Assembly (NCBI GenBank): GCA_963806335.1
Contig: CAWDXO010000013.1
Span: 496,001 to 560,000, forward strand
DNA length: 64,000 nt
Source: Palsa-504 sp963806335
GTDB lineage: Bacteria; Actinomycetota; Actinomycetes; Streptosporangiales; Streptosporangiaceae
Reading direction: 5' to 3'
Shown: positions 48,812 to 58,590 of the stretch, piece by piece
Numbering within the stretch: the stretch's first letter is position 1
Layout: every line of letters begins with the position of its first letter
Translations under genes and position numbers: made by a program
The notes under the pieces: generated by a model
What the model saw: only the letters and a program-made list of their open reading frames with translations
The model's database searches: none
Told to the model about the DNA's origin: nothing

Positions 48812-48932
48812 TCTCCGAGATCACTTCTTTGTTCGCATTCTGTCTATTATCAGGTCGGCATGCTTGCTATAGAATAGCTTTTTCGCTATCATGTTCTATA
48901 GAGAGATTATTCTTCCGAACGGGTGGTGGTGC

Positions 48933-50340
48933 ATGCCCCGAGGACCAGCTCCTTCAGGCCGCGGGCCGGGCGAGACCCGGGGCGCGCATGCGCCCGGTGC
49001 CGGGCAGCCCGATCCCACCTGGGGCTGGGACGTTGCCGGCAATCCGATCGAGGAGGCCGGCGGGTGGCGGCCGGTCCCGGCCGGGACGGATCCGCTGGCT
49101 GACCCGGATCGGTGGGAGGCGTGGCTGGCCGCGACGGACAGCGGTGATCCGCCGCCCGATCCCGAGCGGGACCCCCGCTGGTGCCCGGATCCGGACGATC
49201 CGGCGCTGCCCGATGACGTGGACCTGGACGGGTTGCGGGCGGAGTCGCGGCGGATCGCCGCCGCCCAGGCCGCGGAGCAGGCCGCCGAGGCCGAGTGGGC
49301 GGCCGGGCTGCCCCGGGACGTCGAGGTGCCGCAGGCTGGGGTGAGGGTGGGCCGCCGCGGGCCGGGGATGCCCGGCTCGGCGCGGCGGGTCCCCGGTGAG
49401 TACGCCGGCCCGGCCGGCGGGTTCGGGACCGGGCAGCCGCTGGATGTGGCGCCCGGCGGCGGGGTGCTGCTGGGGTTCGCTGAGGACGCCGCCGGAGATA
49501 ATGACCGGTTCGCCGGGGCCAGTGATGATGAGCTGGCCGGGATCATCGGCGCGCTGGACCGGGCCGAGGCCACCGCGTGTTCCCTCAAGCACGCCGCGCT
49601 GGCGGAGTTCACCCGCCGCCGTCCCGCCCCCGGCCACGCGCCCGACGGCCCGGCAGGGATGCCGGCGGAGCGGGAGGAGTTCGCCGGGGATGAGATCGCC
49701 CAGCTGCTGGCCGAGGGCCGCGGCACCGCGGAGGGGATGCTGGACCTGGCCCGGGACCTGGAAGTCAGGCTGCCCGGCACCAGGGCGGCGTTCCGCGCCG
49801 GGATCCGTGCGGCATGCCAAGGCGCAGATCATCGCGTGGGCGACCGTCCTGCTGGATGCGGAGGAGGCCCGGGCGGCGGAGGAGCTGGTGCTGGGGCGGG
49901 CCGGGCGGCTGACGCCGGGCGGGCTGCGGTCCGCGATCGCCCAGGCGGTGATGGCCGTCGCGCCGCAGAAGGCGCGGAAGCGGCGGGAGGAGGCCGCGAA
50001 GGACGCCCGGGTGCAGCGGTGGGCCGAGGACAGCGGGAACGCGGCGCTGGCCGGCCGGGAACTCCCCCCCGCCGAGGTGCTGGCCGCGGACCAGCGGATC
50101 TCCTGGTGGGCCCGGCAGCTCCGCAAGGCCGGGCTGGCCGGCAGCATGGATGAGCTGCGCGCCCGCGCCTACCTCGACCTGCTGCTGGACAAAGACTCCC
50201 GCGCCGTGCCGATGGCTGCTGACAGGCAGTCACAGGTTCCAGTTGGCCATCCAGGGACGGCGTCAGCGACACAGACGGGTAGCCAGCGGCATACGGACGG
50301 CGAGCTGCAGGAACAGCGGCGTTCGCCGCGGCAGTGGCAA
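48933..50340 (+). pseudogene. DUF222 N-terminal half, frameshifted
   Basis: ATG at 48933 opens a DUF222 protein paralogous to the one at 22987 (DDELAGIIGALDRAEATACSLKHAALAEFTRR; LAEGRGTAEGMLDLARDLEVRLPGTRAAFRAGI). At about 49808 an extra G (ATCCGTGCGGCAT instead of ATCCTGCGGCAT) moves the reading to the wrong frame. The true continuation, RHAKAQIIAWATVLLDAEEARAAEELV to LARAYLDLLL-like sequence, is in the next frame. Beyond 50215 similarity fades, and an insertion sequence interrupts the linker. Confidence 0.8.
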
Positions 50341-50488
50341 TGGTAGCGGCGCGAGAGCGGCAGGGCGGTCCGGCAGGCGGTCCGTGGATCTGGCGGTCGG
50401 GGTCACGCCGTCGCTGATGCCGTGCCGGATCCGGCACGAGCTGGTGACGTGCGCCGGGGGCGGGTGGATGGAGCTTGTCAAATTCCCT

Positions 50489-51997
50489 GTGTAAGCTGAA
50501 GGGCAGTCGTTGTCGCTTTTGTTATGTTACTAATTTTATTGCGGGTAGTTTCCGGCGTCCAGGTCAGACGGGGACGCGGTCGGGGAACGTGACGGCGAAT
50601 GCATTCATGGCTGCTTTCCAGCCCAGCGTTCCGGTGCCTCGCTGTCCTCTTTCGAGAACCAGCCCGTCGCCGTCGATATGGCGCCCGGTGACATTCCTGA
50701 TCCCGAGGTAGAGAAGCTTGATTGCCGCCTCGTCGGTGGGGAAATGACCCCGGTTCTTGGTTATCTTCCGCAACTGGAAGTTAACTGACTCGATAGCGTT
50801 AGTCGTGTAGATTACCTTCCTGATAGCGGAATCGAACATGAGGAACGGGACGAAAGTGTCCCAGGCGCGTTCCCACGCGGCGACCATCCCCGGGCTTTTC
50901 TTCCCGAAATCGCGGCGCAGGTTCTCAGGGCCGTCCGCGCGGCGGCCTCGTTGAGGGCGGTGTAGATCGGCCGCATAGCGGCGGCCGCCTTCTTACGCTC
51001 CTTCCACGACACGTACTTCATCGATGACCGGATCAGGTGAATGACGCAGGTCTGCACCGTCGCCCTGGGCCAGGTCGCCACGATCGCGTCAGGCAGGCCG
51101 CCGAGCCCGTCGCAGCACACGAACAGGACATCCCTGATCCCGCGGTTGCGGAGCTCGGCGAGCACGCCCGCCCAGAACCGCGATCCCTCGGCCGCGCCCA
51201 GCCAGATGCCCAGCACGTGCTTGAACCCGTCCGCGTCGACACCGGTGACCAGGTACGCGGCCTTGTTATCCACCGCGCCGCCGTCCCGGACCTTCACCAC
51301 CAGCGCGTCGATGTATAGAATGGCGTAAAAGGCATCCAGCGGCCTGTTCTGCCATTCGGTGATCTCGTCAGTGACCACATCAGTCACCGCCGATACCAGC
51401 GCGGGAGAAACCTCAGTCCCGTAAACCTCCGCCAGGTGCGCGCGAATATCCCGCGTCGTCATCCCGCGGGAGTAAAGCGAGAGGATCATGTCATCAACAA
51501 CCCCGACGCGCCGCTGCCCTTTCGCCACGATCCGCGGCTCGAACTCGGACTTCCGGTCCCGCGGAACCGACAGCCGCACCGGGCCCGACGTCGTCGTGAC
51601 CGTCTTCCCGAAAGAACCATTCCGGGAATTACCGGTCCCGTTCCCGGCCGGGTCGCCTTTCACGTAACCCAGGTGATCGTCCATTTCCGCGCCCAGCGCC
51701 CGCTCGATAACCCGGGCCGTCAGCTGCCCGATCAGCCCGCCCGGCCCGTCCAGCAGCGACACGCCGGCATCCTGCGCATCAGCGATCATCCGGTCGATCG
51801 CCGTGTCGCTGACCAAAGCCGCCAGCCTTACCGCCGCGGCCTCCTCAGCGGGGAGCACCATTTCCTGCAGGCCCTCACGCACCACACCCTCGGCGACGAT
51901 TTCCTGTACCTTTTCGGCCTCTTCCGTGCTCACTCAGGGTGTCCTCTCCGCCAGCGCAACCCTCGTCACACTGGGATCACCTGCACCTTCTCACACA
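50489..51997 (-). mobile_element. IS256-family insertion sequence
   Basis: About 1.5 kb between imperfect inverted ends: TGTGTAAGCTGAAGGGCAG at the left (50489) and, on the minus strand from the right, TGTGTGAGAAGGTGCAGGTG (51997). It encodes one IS256-type mutator transposase. It lies in the linker of a DUF222-HNH gene. I see no clear target duplication. Exact ends are approximate. Confidence 0.7.
50564..51933 (-). pseudogene. IS256-family transposase, frameshifted
   Basis: The frame from 51933 holds the mutator signature: NGSFGKTVTTTSGPVRLSVPRDR, LYSRGMTTRDIRAHLAEVYG, YIDALVVKVRDGG (first Asp), FVCCDGLGGLPDAI and TCVIHLIRSSMKYVSWKERKK. At about 50926 a G is missing (CCCTGAGAACC for CCCTGGAGAACC). 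The final part (KSPGMVAAWERAWDTFVPFL, TTNAIESVNFQLRK with the third acidic residue) is in another frame. As read, the enzyme is inactive. Confidence 0.85.
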
Positions 51998-52001
51998 AAT
52001 C

Positions 52002-52776
52002 ATTAAACAGGTCGCGGCCGTCGGGGTTCGTCGGGCGGCTGCACCTGACCGTCCCGCTGACCACGTTGCTGGGGCTGGCGGACCGGCCCGGGGAGATCCC
52101 GGGACTCGGCCCGGTCGACCCGTGGCTGGCCCGCGACCTGGCCCGCGCCGCCGCCGCCAACCCGACCACGACCTGGTGCCTGACCGTCACCGACGGGCAG
52201 GGCCACGCGATCGGGCACGGCTGCGCCCGGCCCGCACCCGGGAACCAGCGCGACCGACCGGCTGGAGGAGCAGACCCCGGGCCGCCCGGCGGACCCGGGG
52301 CGCCGGATCCGCCCGGCGCGGCCAGCCGGGACGGCCCAGGATTCACCGTCACCGCCGGCGGCCGGGACGGCCCGCCGGGCGGGTACGGATCCTGGCGGTT
52401 CACCACCGGGGTTCCCGGGCAGCGGGACTGGCTGGTCGCGGTGGACCCGATCGCCACCGGGAGCTGCGATCACCGGTTCGAGGCCGCCGGGCATGACCCC
52501 GGCCGCAAGCTGCGGCACCTGGCCCAGATCCGGCACGCGACTTGCACCGCCCCCGCCTGCCGGCGACCCGCCACCCAGGCCGACTTCGAGCACAACATCC
52601 CCTACGAGGCCGGCGGCCGGACCTGCCTGTGTAACGGCGGTCCGAAGTGCCGGCATGACCACCGGCTCAAACAGCACCCCCAGTGGAAAGTGGAGCAGGT
52701 CACCCCGGCCACTTTCCGCTGGACCGCCCCCTCCGGCCGGAGCTGCACCACCGAAGCAACCCGCTACCCGATCTGA
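52002..52776 (+). pseudogene. HNH C-terminal half, separated by the insertion sequence
   Basis: It resumes at the linker (SGFVGRLHLTVPLTTLLGLADRPG), exactly where the split occurs in the gene at 24369. It goes on to the HNH motif CRRPATQADFEHNIPYEAGGRTCLCNGGPKCRHDHRLKQ and FRWTAPSGRSC. No start codon or ribosome site of its own is evident, so it is probably not expressed as a nuclease. Confidence 0.75.
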
Positions 52777-52885
52777 GGGACGGCCGGCGGCCGGCGGCGC
52801 TCGGTCATCCTGACTGCCGACGGAACGCGAGTTCGTTTCGAATGACCGGACCGTCTTCCCTATTCATTCGATCGTATGTTTTAAT

Positions 52886-53683
52886 ATGGGCATGGCACAT
52901 ACCCAGGACAGCTACCGGGAGGTGCTCGCCGCCGCCGCATCAGCACCCGCTAGCCATCCCGCGGTCGCCGTCTTGTTCGCCCTCGGGGCGGCCGCGGTCG
53001 CCGCGGTGGTGGTGGCCATGGCCTGGAGCGTCCACGCGCGGCAAATCCGGCTGGCCGAGCTGCTGGCCCGCCGGCAGTTCCTGGTCATCGCCGAAACGGG
53101 CGCCGCAGGTCATGCACTGGAGGAGGCTGGGAGTCCCGAGGTGGCCGCCGAGGAGCTCGAGCGAGCCACCCGGGCGAGGCCGGCCCAGGCGGCGGTGATC
53201 GAGGGACCGGACAACGTGGTCACGGGCGAGCAGGCCCGCTACCGCATCCGGTCGTCCGGCACCCAGCAGGTGGTGTCGTGGGCAGTCGGCGGGGGGTCGG
53301 TGTCGCAGGCTCCTGACCCGGCTCATCCCAACGAACTGCTGCTAATCGCCGACCGGCCCGGCAACCTCACCATCATCGCCAGGATCCGCGAGGGTCTGAC
53401 CGAGCGTCGCGAGACGAAGGCCGTCACGGCCGTAGCTGACGTCACGCCGGCTACGCCGCCTTTCACGCTTCGGATTTTCCTGCACGGCTGGGGGCTGGTG
53501 GCGGTCGCGGTGCTGATCATCGGGTTCGCTGGGGCCCTGGACGCCCTGGGCAACTTCACGTCTTCCGACTTCATCGCGCTGGTCGTTCCGCTGGCGGCAC
53601 TGCTCGGGATGATCGCCGTCGCGCGCGGCACGGCCGACGCGGGCAGCCGTCCTGGCCACGGCAAGGGCCACGACCAGATTTAG
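52886..53683 (+). CDS. Membrane protein with extracytoplasmic Ig-like domain
   Basis: 265 residues. One helix at about 25-47, then a soluble region with beta-rich IEGPDNVVTGEQARYRIRSSGTQQVVSWAVGGG (Ig/PKD-like), then two C-terminal helices (GWGLVAVAVLIIGFAGAL; FIALVVPLAALLGMIAVA). ATG at 52886 or 52892. The upstream 50 bp is AT-rich (ATCGTATGTTTTAATATGG). No known family. Confidence 0.7.
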   Translation: MGMAHTQDSYREVLAAAASAPASHPAVAVLFALGAAAVAAVVVAMAWSVHARQIRLAELLARRQFLVIAETGAAGHALEEAGSPEVAAEELERATRARPAQAAVIEGPDNVVTGEQARYRIRSSGTQQVVSWAVGGGSVSQAPDPAHPNELLLIADRPGNLTIIARIREGLTERRETKAVTAVADVTPATPPFTLRIFLHGWGLVAVAVLIIGFAGALDALGNFTSSDFIALVVPLAALLGMIAVARGTADAGSRPGHGKGHDQI

Positions 53684-53697
53684 TCCCGGACGGCCCG

Positions 53698-53872
53698 CCG
53701 ACCCGCCCGCCTTCCGGCCTTCCGGCTTTCCGCCCCTCCGCCCTTCCGGCCTTCCGCCTCTCCGACCTTCCGCCTCTCCGCCCCTCCGCCCTTCCGGCCT
53801 TCCGCCCTTCCGACCTTCCGCCTCTCCGCCCCTCCGCCCCTCCGGCCTTCCGCGGGCCGGCCTTCCGGCCTT
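53698..53872. repeat. Polypyrimidine tandem-repeat tract
   Basis: About 175 bp of 8-base units, CCTTCCGG / CCTTCCGC / CCTCTCCG / CCCCTCCG, in varying order. One strand is almost all C/T apart from the G of each unit. All six frames give low-complexity Arg/Gly or Ser/Pro peptides, so it is not coding. It sits between a stop codon and the promoter region of the permease operon. Confidence 0.85.
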
Positions 53873-54037
53873 GCGTGGGCCGACCCTCACCCCTTACCCG
53901 CCGCCCACCCACTTCGGCCACGCAAAAGATTCTGAAAAAACTCGTATCAAAAACCTGTACAGCAATATGGTATGGAGATACAGTAATGCCAGACCCCAGG
54001 CAGCCTGCGCTGGGCGGAAGGCAAGGCGGTTCCCCTC

Positions 54038-55519
54038 ATGACCTCCATCGTTATCGCGGAGCCAGCCGCTCCGCCGGACAAGGGCCTGCGAGCGGGAACG
54101 CTCGGGCTTATCTCCAGCGTGGTGATCGCGGTCTCGTCGACCGCGCCCGCCTACAGCATGGCCGCGACGCTCGGCCTGATCGTCGCCATCGTCGGCGTGC
54201 ACAGCCCCGGGACGCTCATCGTGTCGTTTCTGCCGATGCTGTGCATCGCCTATGCGTTCCGCGAGCTGAACAAGGCCGATCCCGACTGCGGCACCACGTT
54301 CACCTGGACGGCGCGCGCGTTCGGGGCACGGACCGGCTGGATGGGCGGCTGGGGGATCATCGCGGCCGACATCATCGTGATGGCCAGCCTGTCCCAGATC
54401 GCTGGCCGGTATTTTCTCGAGCTGGTAGGGGCGGGCTCAGCCGGCACCGTCTGGGTGACGGTCACGGGCGTCGCGTTCATCGCCTTGCTCACCGGGGTCT
54501 GCTACCGCGGGATCGAGGTGTCGGCCCGGCTGCAGCAGGTGCTGCTGGTCATCGAGGTGGGCGCGCTAGCGATCTTCGCGGTCGTCGCGCTGGTCAAGGC
54601 CGGCACCGGGCACGCGCTGCCGGGGCACGCGCATCCCTCGGCCGAGTGGCTGAACCCGTGGACGGGATCATTCAGTCACCTGTCGAACTCGTTCCTGCTG
54701 GCCGTGTTCATCTACTGGGGCTGGGACTGCGCGCTCAGCGTGAACGAGGAGACCAAGGACTCCGCGCGTACCCCGGGCCGCGCCGCGGTCATGGCCACCC
54801 TGATGCTAGTGGTGATCTTCGCGGTGATCAGCGCGGCCGCCCTGGCCTATGCCGGGCCCGCGTTCCTGGCCGCGCACAGCACCGACGTGCTCGGCGCCAT
54901 GGCTACTTCCGTGCTGGGCAGCACGCCGGGCAAGCTCCTCGTGCTGTGCGTGCTGACCTCCACCGCCGCGTCGGCTCAGACCACGATCATGCCGACCGCG
55001 CGCGCCGCCCTGGCCATGTCGGCGCACGGTGCGATACCCGCCTGGTTCGCCCGGATGCACCCGCGGTTCCGCACGCCGACCGTTGCCACCTTGGTCATGG
55101 GCGGGGTCTCGGCACTGTTCTACGTGCTGCTGACCGCCGTGTCGAAGAACGTGCTGGCCGACTCGGCGGCGTCGGTCGGGTTGCTGATCGCTTTCTACTA
55201 CGGGCTGACCGGGTTCGCCTGCGTCTGGTACTTCCGCCGTGACCTGCTGACCGGCGGGCACGCGCTCCTGGTCAAGGGGATCTTGCCGCTGATCGGCGGG
55301 CTGACCCTGCTCGGCGCGTTCGTCCTGTCGATCAAGTCCTACTGGCCGGCCGCGAGCAGCTATTCCAGCTTCCACGGGATAGGCGGTATCTTCCTGATCG
55401 GCGCCGGTTCCCTAGTCATCGGAGTGGTAGTCATGCTCATCACCGCCAGGTTCCTGCCCCGGTACTTCGCGGACGGGATTACGGCACCCGCTAAGACGGA
55501 CGGCAGTAGCTTGCTATGA
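54038..55519 (+). CDS. APC family amino acid permease
   Basis: 493 residues with about 12 helices. TM1 has the family unwound stretch (AVSSTAPAYSMAATLG), then RELNKADPDCGTTFTWTARAFGARTGWMGGW and FIYWGWDCALSVNEETKDSARTPGRAAV (typical of the APC superfamily). It imports an amino acid or polyamine; the substrate is not evident. Its stop overlaps the start of the TetR gene, so a local regulator is coupled to it. Confidence 0.92.
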   Translation: MTSIVIAEPAAPPDKGLRAGTLGLISSVVIAVSSTAPAYSMAATLGLIVAIVGVHSPGTLIVSFLPMLCIAYAFRELNKADPDCGTTFTWTARAFGARTGWMGGWGIIAADIIVMASLSQIAGRYFLELVGAGSAGTVWVTVTGVAFIALLTGVCYRGIEVSARLQQVLLVIEVGALAIFAVVALVKAGTGHALPGHAHPSAEWLNPWTGSFSHLSNSFLLAVFIYWGWDCALSVNEETKDSARTPGRAAVMATLMLVVIFAVISAAALAYAGPAFLAAHSTDVLGAMATSVLGSTPGKLLVLCVLTSTAASAQTTIMPTARAALAMSAHGAIPAWFARMHPRFRTPTVATLVMGGVSALFYVLLTAVSKNVLADSAASVGLLIAFYYGLTGFACVWYFRRDLLTGGHALLVKGILPLIGGLTLLGAFVLSIKSYWPAASSYSSFHGIGGIFLIGAGSLVIGVVVMLITARFLPRYFADGITAPAKTDGSSLL

Positions 55520-56178
55520 CGTCTGCATACCTGACGCCTGCAGCGACGGTGAGCCCGGCTCGCGGAACTGGCCGCGGGCCCGGACGCCGGGCGGGCCGCC
55601 GGAAGACCGCGGTGCTCGAGGCCGCCTGCCGGGTCATCGCGGACCGCGGCGCGGACGCCACCCGCTTCGCCGACGTGGCGGCCGAAAGCGGCGTCCCGGT
55701 GAGCACCCTGCAGTACTACTTCGGCTCGCGCGAGGACCTGCTCGTAGCGGCCTTCCGGCACGCTTCCAGCGCGGAGATCGCCGCGCTGGAAGCGGACGTC
55801 GCCGCGATCAGCGATCCCTGGGGACAGCTCGAGCGGATCATCACCAGGTCGCTCACCGGATACCAGCCGGATGCGCCCGAGGGCGGGCGGCTATGGATCG
55901 AGTCCTGGCACTTCGGCATCCGCGACGCGGAGATGCGAGCCGACGCGCTGCGCGACAACACCGCCTGGCGGCGGCTGGTGGCGGAGGTGGTAAGGCGGGG
56001 CATCGAGCTGGGCACCTTCGGCGGCAAGTACGACCCGGACAAGGTGGCCGTGCTCACCATCGCCGCCGTCGACGGGATGGGCATCCCGCTTTCCCTCGGC
56101 GACCCGGAAATCACCGCGCCAGGCGCGGTCCAGGACGTGCTGGACGCGCTGCGCGAGCTCCTCCGCCCGGACAGCTGA
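55516..56178 (+). CDS. TetR family regulator
   Basis: 220 residues. The helix-turn-helix is AVLEAACRVIADRGADATRFADVAAESGVPVSTLQYYFGSREDLLVAAF. A helical ligand domain follows, similar to BetI-type TetR_C. It overlaps the permease gene by 4 bp (ATGA) and probably senses the transported compound or a product. Operator not identified. Confidence 0.92.
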   Translation: MTSAYLTPAATVSPARGTGRGPGRRAGRRKTAVLEAACRVIADRGADATRFADVAAESGVPVSTLQYYFGSREDLLVAAFRHASSAEIAALEADVAAISDPWGQLERIITRSLTGYQPDAPEGGRLWIESWHFGIRDAEMRADALRDNTAWRRLVAEVVRRGIELGTFGGKYDPDKVAVLTIAAVDGMGIPLSLGDPEITAPGAVQDVLDALRELLRPDS

Positions 56179-56342
56179 GCGGCCAAGATGACGGCGCCAG
56201 GTATGCGCTAGGGGCCGGTGAGACGCAGCAGATCAGGTTAACAGTCGGTTTCATCGCGTCCGCGTCCCGCTGCTATCTCATTATCTGGACGATAAATGTT
56301 CTCATCGTGACACGAGACGGCCGCATGCATGATGATGGGGGG

Positions 56343-57158
56343 ATGCCATCTAGCTCCGATACCTACTTGCACGGCCACCATGACAGCGTGCTCCGGTCGC
56401 ACCGCTGGCGGACCGCGGAGAACTCGGCCGGATACCTTTTGCCCCGCCTGAAGGCCAGCGCGCGGGTGCTCGACGTCGGCTGCGGCCCCGGCACGATCAC
56501 CGCGGACCTGGCGTCGCGAGTGCCCGACGGCGAGGTGGTCGCGATCGACGCGGCCGCCGACGTCCTGGCCCTGGCCCGGGCCGAAGCCGGCCGCCGGGGG
56601 CAGGCAGGAGTCCGTTTCGAGGTCGGCGACGTGTACGAGCTGGGCTTCGAAGACGCGTCGTTCGACGTGGTGCACGCGCACCAGGTGCTGCAGCACCTGT
56701 CCGATCCCACCGCCGCCCTGCGCGAGATGCGCCGGGTGTGCCGCCCCGGCGGCCTGGTCGCCGCGCGGGATGGCGACTACGGCGGATTCCTGTGGTTTCC
56801 GGAGGATCCGGAGCTGACCGAGTGGCGGACGCTGTACCAGGCCGTGGCCCGCGCGCTCGGCGGGGAGCCGGATGCAGGCCGGCGCCTGCGGTCCTGGGCC
56901 CGGCAGGCCGGCTTCGACGCGATCAGGTCATCGGCCAGCGCCTGGTGCTACAGCATGCCGGCCGACCGGGCCTGGTGGGGCGCGTCGTGGGCCGACCGGC
57001 TGACCGTGTCCTCGTTCGGGGACCGGGCCGTCGAACATGGCCTGGCGACCAGGGACGACCTGGAGCGCCTGGCCGGAGCGTGGCGGCGGTGGGCCGCCAG
57101 CGAGGACGGCTGGCTGCTCATCCCCAACGGCGAGATCTTGTGCGAGTTGCCGGCTTAG
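56343..57158 (+). CDS. Class I SAM-dependent methyltransferase
   Basis: 271 residues. LLPRLKASARVLDVGCGPGTITADLASRVPDGEVVAIDAA is motif I, FDVVHAHQVLQHLSDPTAALREMRRVCRPGG motifs II-III. Similar to UbiE-like small-molecule methyltransferases. Start uncertain (ATG 56343 or 56325). The 3' end overlaps the decayed LysR gene on the other strand. Its upstream region is AT-rich. Confidence 0.9.
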   Translation: MPSSSDTYLHGHHDSVLRSHRWRTAENSAGYLLPRLKASARVLDVGCGPGTITADLASRVPDGEVVAIDAAADVLALARAEAGRRGQAGVRFEVGDVYELGFEDASFDVVHAHQVLQHLSDPTAALREMRRVCRPGGLVAARDGDYGGFLWFPEDPELTEWRTLYQAVARALGGEPDAGRRLRSWARQAGFDAIRSSASAWCYSMPADRAWWGASWADRLTVSSFGDRAVEHGLATRDDLERLAGAWRRWAASEDGWLLIPNGEILCELPA

Positions 57159-57620
57159 GCCGCGACCGCCCGATCGCGGGCGGCTGGGCGGCCGCGACGG
57201 CGAGCGCGTCCAGGACGACGCGGACCGCGGGTTTGCGGTCGCCGCCGCGGCGGCTGACGGTGAAGATCTGCCGGGTCAGCGGCTCGGCCGGGGAGCAGCC
57301 GGACTCCAGGAGGCAGGCGACGGGCGGCCAGCCCGGGCACCAGCGTGACCCCGGCGCCGGCCTCGACCAGGCTGAGCAGGACACCGAAGTCGGTGGCGCG
57401 GGCGACCACGTTGGGCACGAAACCGGCCCGGGCGCAGGCCCGCTGGATCATCTCGGCGCAGCTGGTGCTGTTGCGCGGGGCCAGGAACGGCAGGCCGGCC
57501 AGCGAACTCAGCGCGACGTGTCCCTGGCCGGCCAGGGGGTGGTCGGCGCGGACGGCCGCGAAGACGGGATCGGCCAGCTGCTGGGAGACGGCGGGCGCCG
57601 AGTAGCCGAGCGCGGCGGCG
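57155..57620 (-). pseudogene. LysR-type regulator with internal deletion and frameshift
   Basis: The frame reads ALGYSAPAVSQQLADPVFAAV: the recognition helix of a LysR domain joined directly to late effector-domain sequence. VRADHPLAGQGHVALSSLAGLPFLAPRN and VVARATDFGVLLSLVEAGAGVTLVPGLAA then follow. About 100 intervening residues are missing. Around 57310 the frame is lost; the expected end (AEPLTRQIFTVSRRGGDRKPAVRVVLDALA) is in another frame. Confidence 0.75.
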
Positions 57621-57661
57621 CCGCGGCTCGGCCAGGATGCCGAGGGGACGGTCCCGGATCG

Positions 57662-57724
57662 GCGATCGAGACGGTCAGGGGGTTCGGCTACCGGTACGTT
57701 CCGCCGGTTTCCGACTCAGGGTAA
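57662..57724 (+). pseudogene. C-terminal stub of an OmpR-type response regulator
   Basis: Residues IETVRGFGYRYVPPVSDSG followed by a stop match the end of the winged helix (IxTVRGxGYR) of OmpR/PhoB regulators. No receiver or upstream DNA-binding part remains. It abuts the LysR relic and is another deletion scar. Confidence 0.6.
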
Positions 57725-57801
57725 CCTGCCAGGGACGCCGGGCTCGGTACGGTATGACCTGGCCCGGATGACCGATACCAACGTTGATGCGGGGTTGGCA
57801 C

Positions 57802-58590
57802 GTGACGATTATCGACGGAGCGGGAGCGGTCGTCACCGGCGGCGGCGCGGGGATCGGCCGGGCCCTGGCCCGCGGGCTGGCCGCGGCGGGCGCGCGGGTC
57901 GTGGTCAACGACCTCGACGCGGCGGCCGCGGCGGCGGTAGCCGAGCAGACCGGCGGCTACGCCGTGCCCGGCGATGCCGGCACCGAGCAGGGCGTGCGAG
58001 ACCTCATCTCGGCCGCCCGCCAGCACCTGGGCGAGATCGACATCTACTGCTCCAACGCCGGGATCGGGGCGGGCACCGACCCCGACACCCCGGACCCGAT
58101 CTGGCAGCGGGCCTGGGAAGTGAACGTGATGGCGCACGTGCGGGCCTCGCGGGAACTGCTCCCGCCGTGGCTAGAGCGCGGCCGTGGCTGCTTCGTCGTC
58201 ACCGCGTCGGCAGCCGGCCTGCTCACCATGCTGGGATCCGCGCCTTACTCGGTGACCAAGCACGCGGCCGAGGGCTACGCGGAATGGCTCGCCGCGACCT
58301 ACGCGCACCGCGGGCTCACCGTGCACTGCATCTGCCCGCAAGGGGTCAAGACCAGCATGCTGGCCGCGTCCGGGCAGGCCGGGCAGGTCGTGCTGCAGGA
58401 CGCGGCGATCGAGCCCGAACGGGTCGCCGAGGCGCTGCTCGAGGGCATGGCGGACGGCCGGTTCCTCATCCTGCCGCACCCGGAGGTCCGCGGGTACTAC
58501 GAGCTGCGGGCCGCCGACACCGACAAATGGCTGCGCGGGATGAACCGGATGCAGCAGCGCATCGAGGAAGTGGAGCGAGGTATCCGATGA
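57802..58590 (+). CDS. Short-chain dehydrogenase/reductase
   Basis: 262 residues of a classical SDR. The cofactor motif is VVTGGGAGIGRALARGLA with VVNDLD after strand 2 (Asp favours NAD). CSNAGIGAG, the Ser-Tyr-Lys triad (TASAAGLL, YSVTKHA) and CPQGVKTSML follow. GTG at 57802 or ATG at 57787. The next gene overlaps by ATGA, so the two act as a pair. Confidence 0.9.
   Translation: MTIIDGAGAVVTGGGAGIGRALARGLAAAGARVVVNDLDAAAAAAVAEQTGGYAVPGDAGTEQGVRDLISAARQHLGEIDIYCSNAGIGAGTDPDTPDPIWQRAWEVNVMAHVRASRELLPPWLERGRGCFVVTASAAGLLTMLGSAPYSVTKHAAEGYAEWLAATYAHRGLTVHCICPQGVKTSMLAASGQAGQVVLQDAAIEPERVAEALLEGMADGRFLILPHPEVRGYYELRAADTDKWLRGMNRMQQRIEEVERGIR

Noticed and set aside
48538..49344. Plus-strand frame running from the IS5 relic into the DUF222 gene
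   Set aside because: The part beyond 48811 is out of frame with the DUF222 protein and is Pro/Arg-rich noise.
53342..53921. Minus-strand ORFs with EGRRGG repeats over the polypyrimidine tract
   Set aside because: The peptide repeats derive from the 8-base DNA repeat; no start site or domain.
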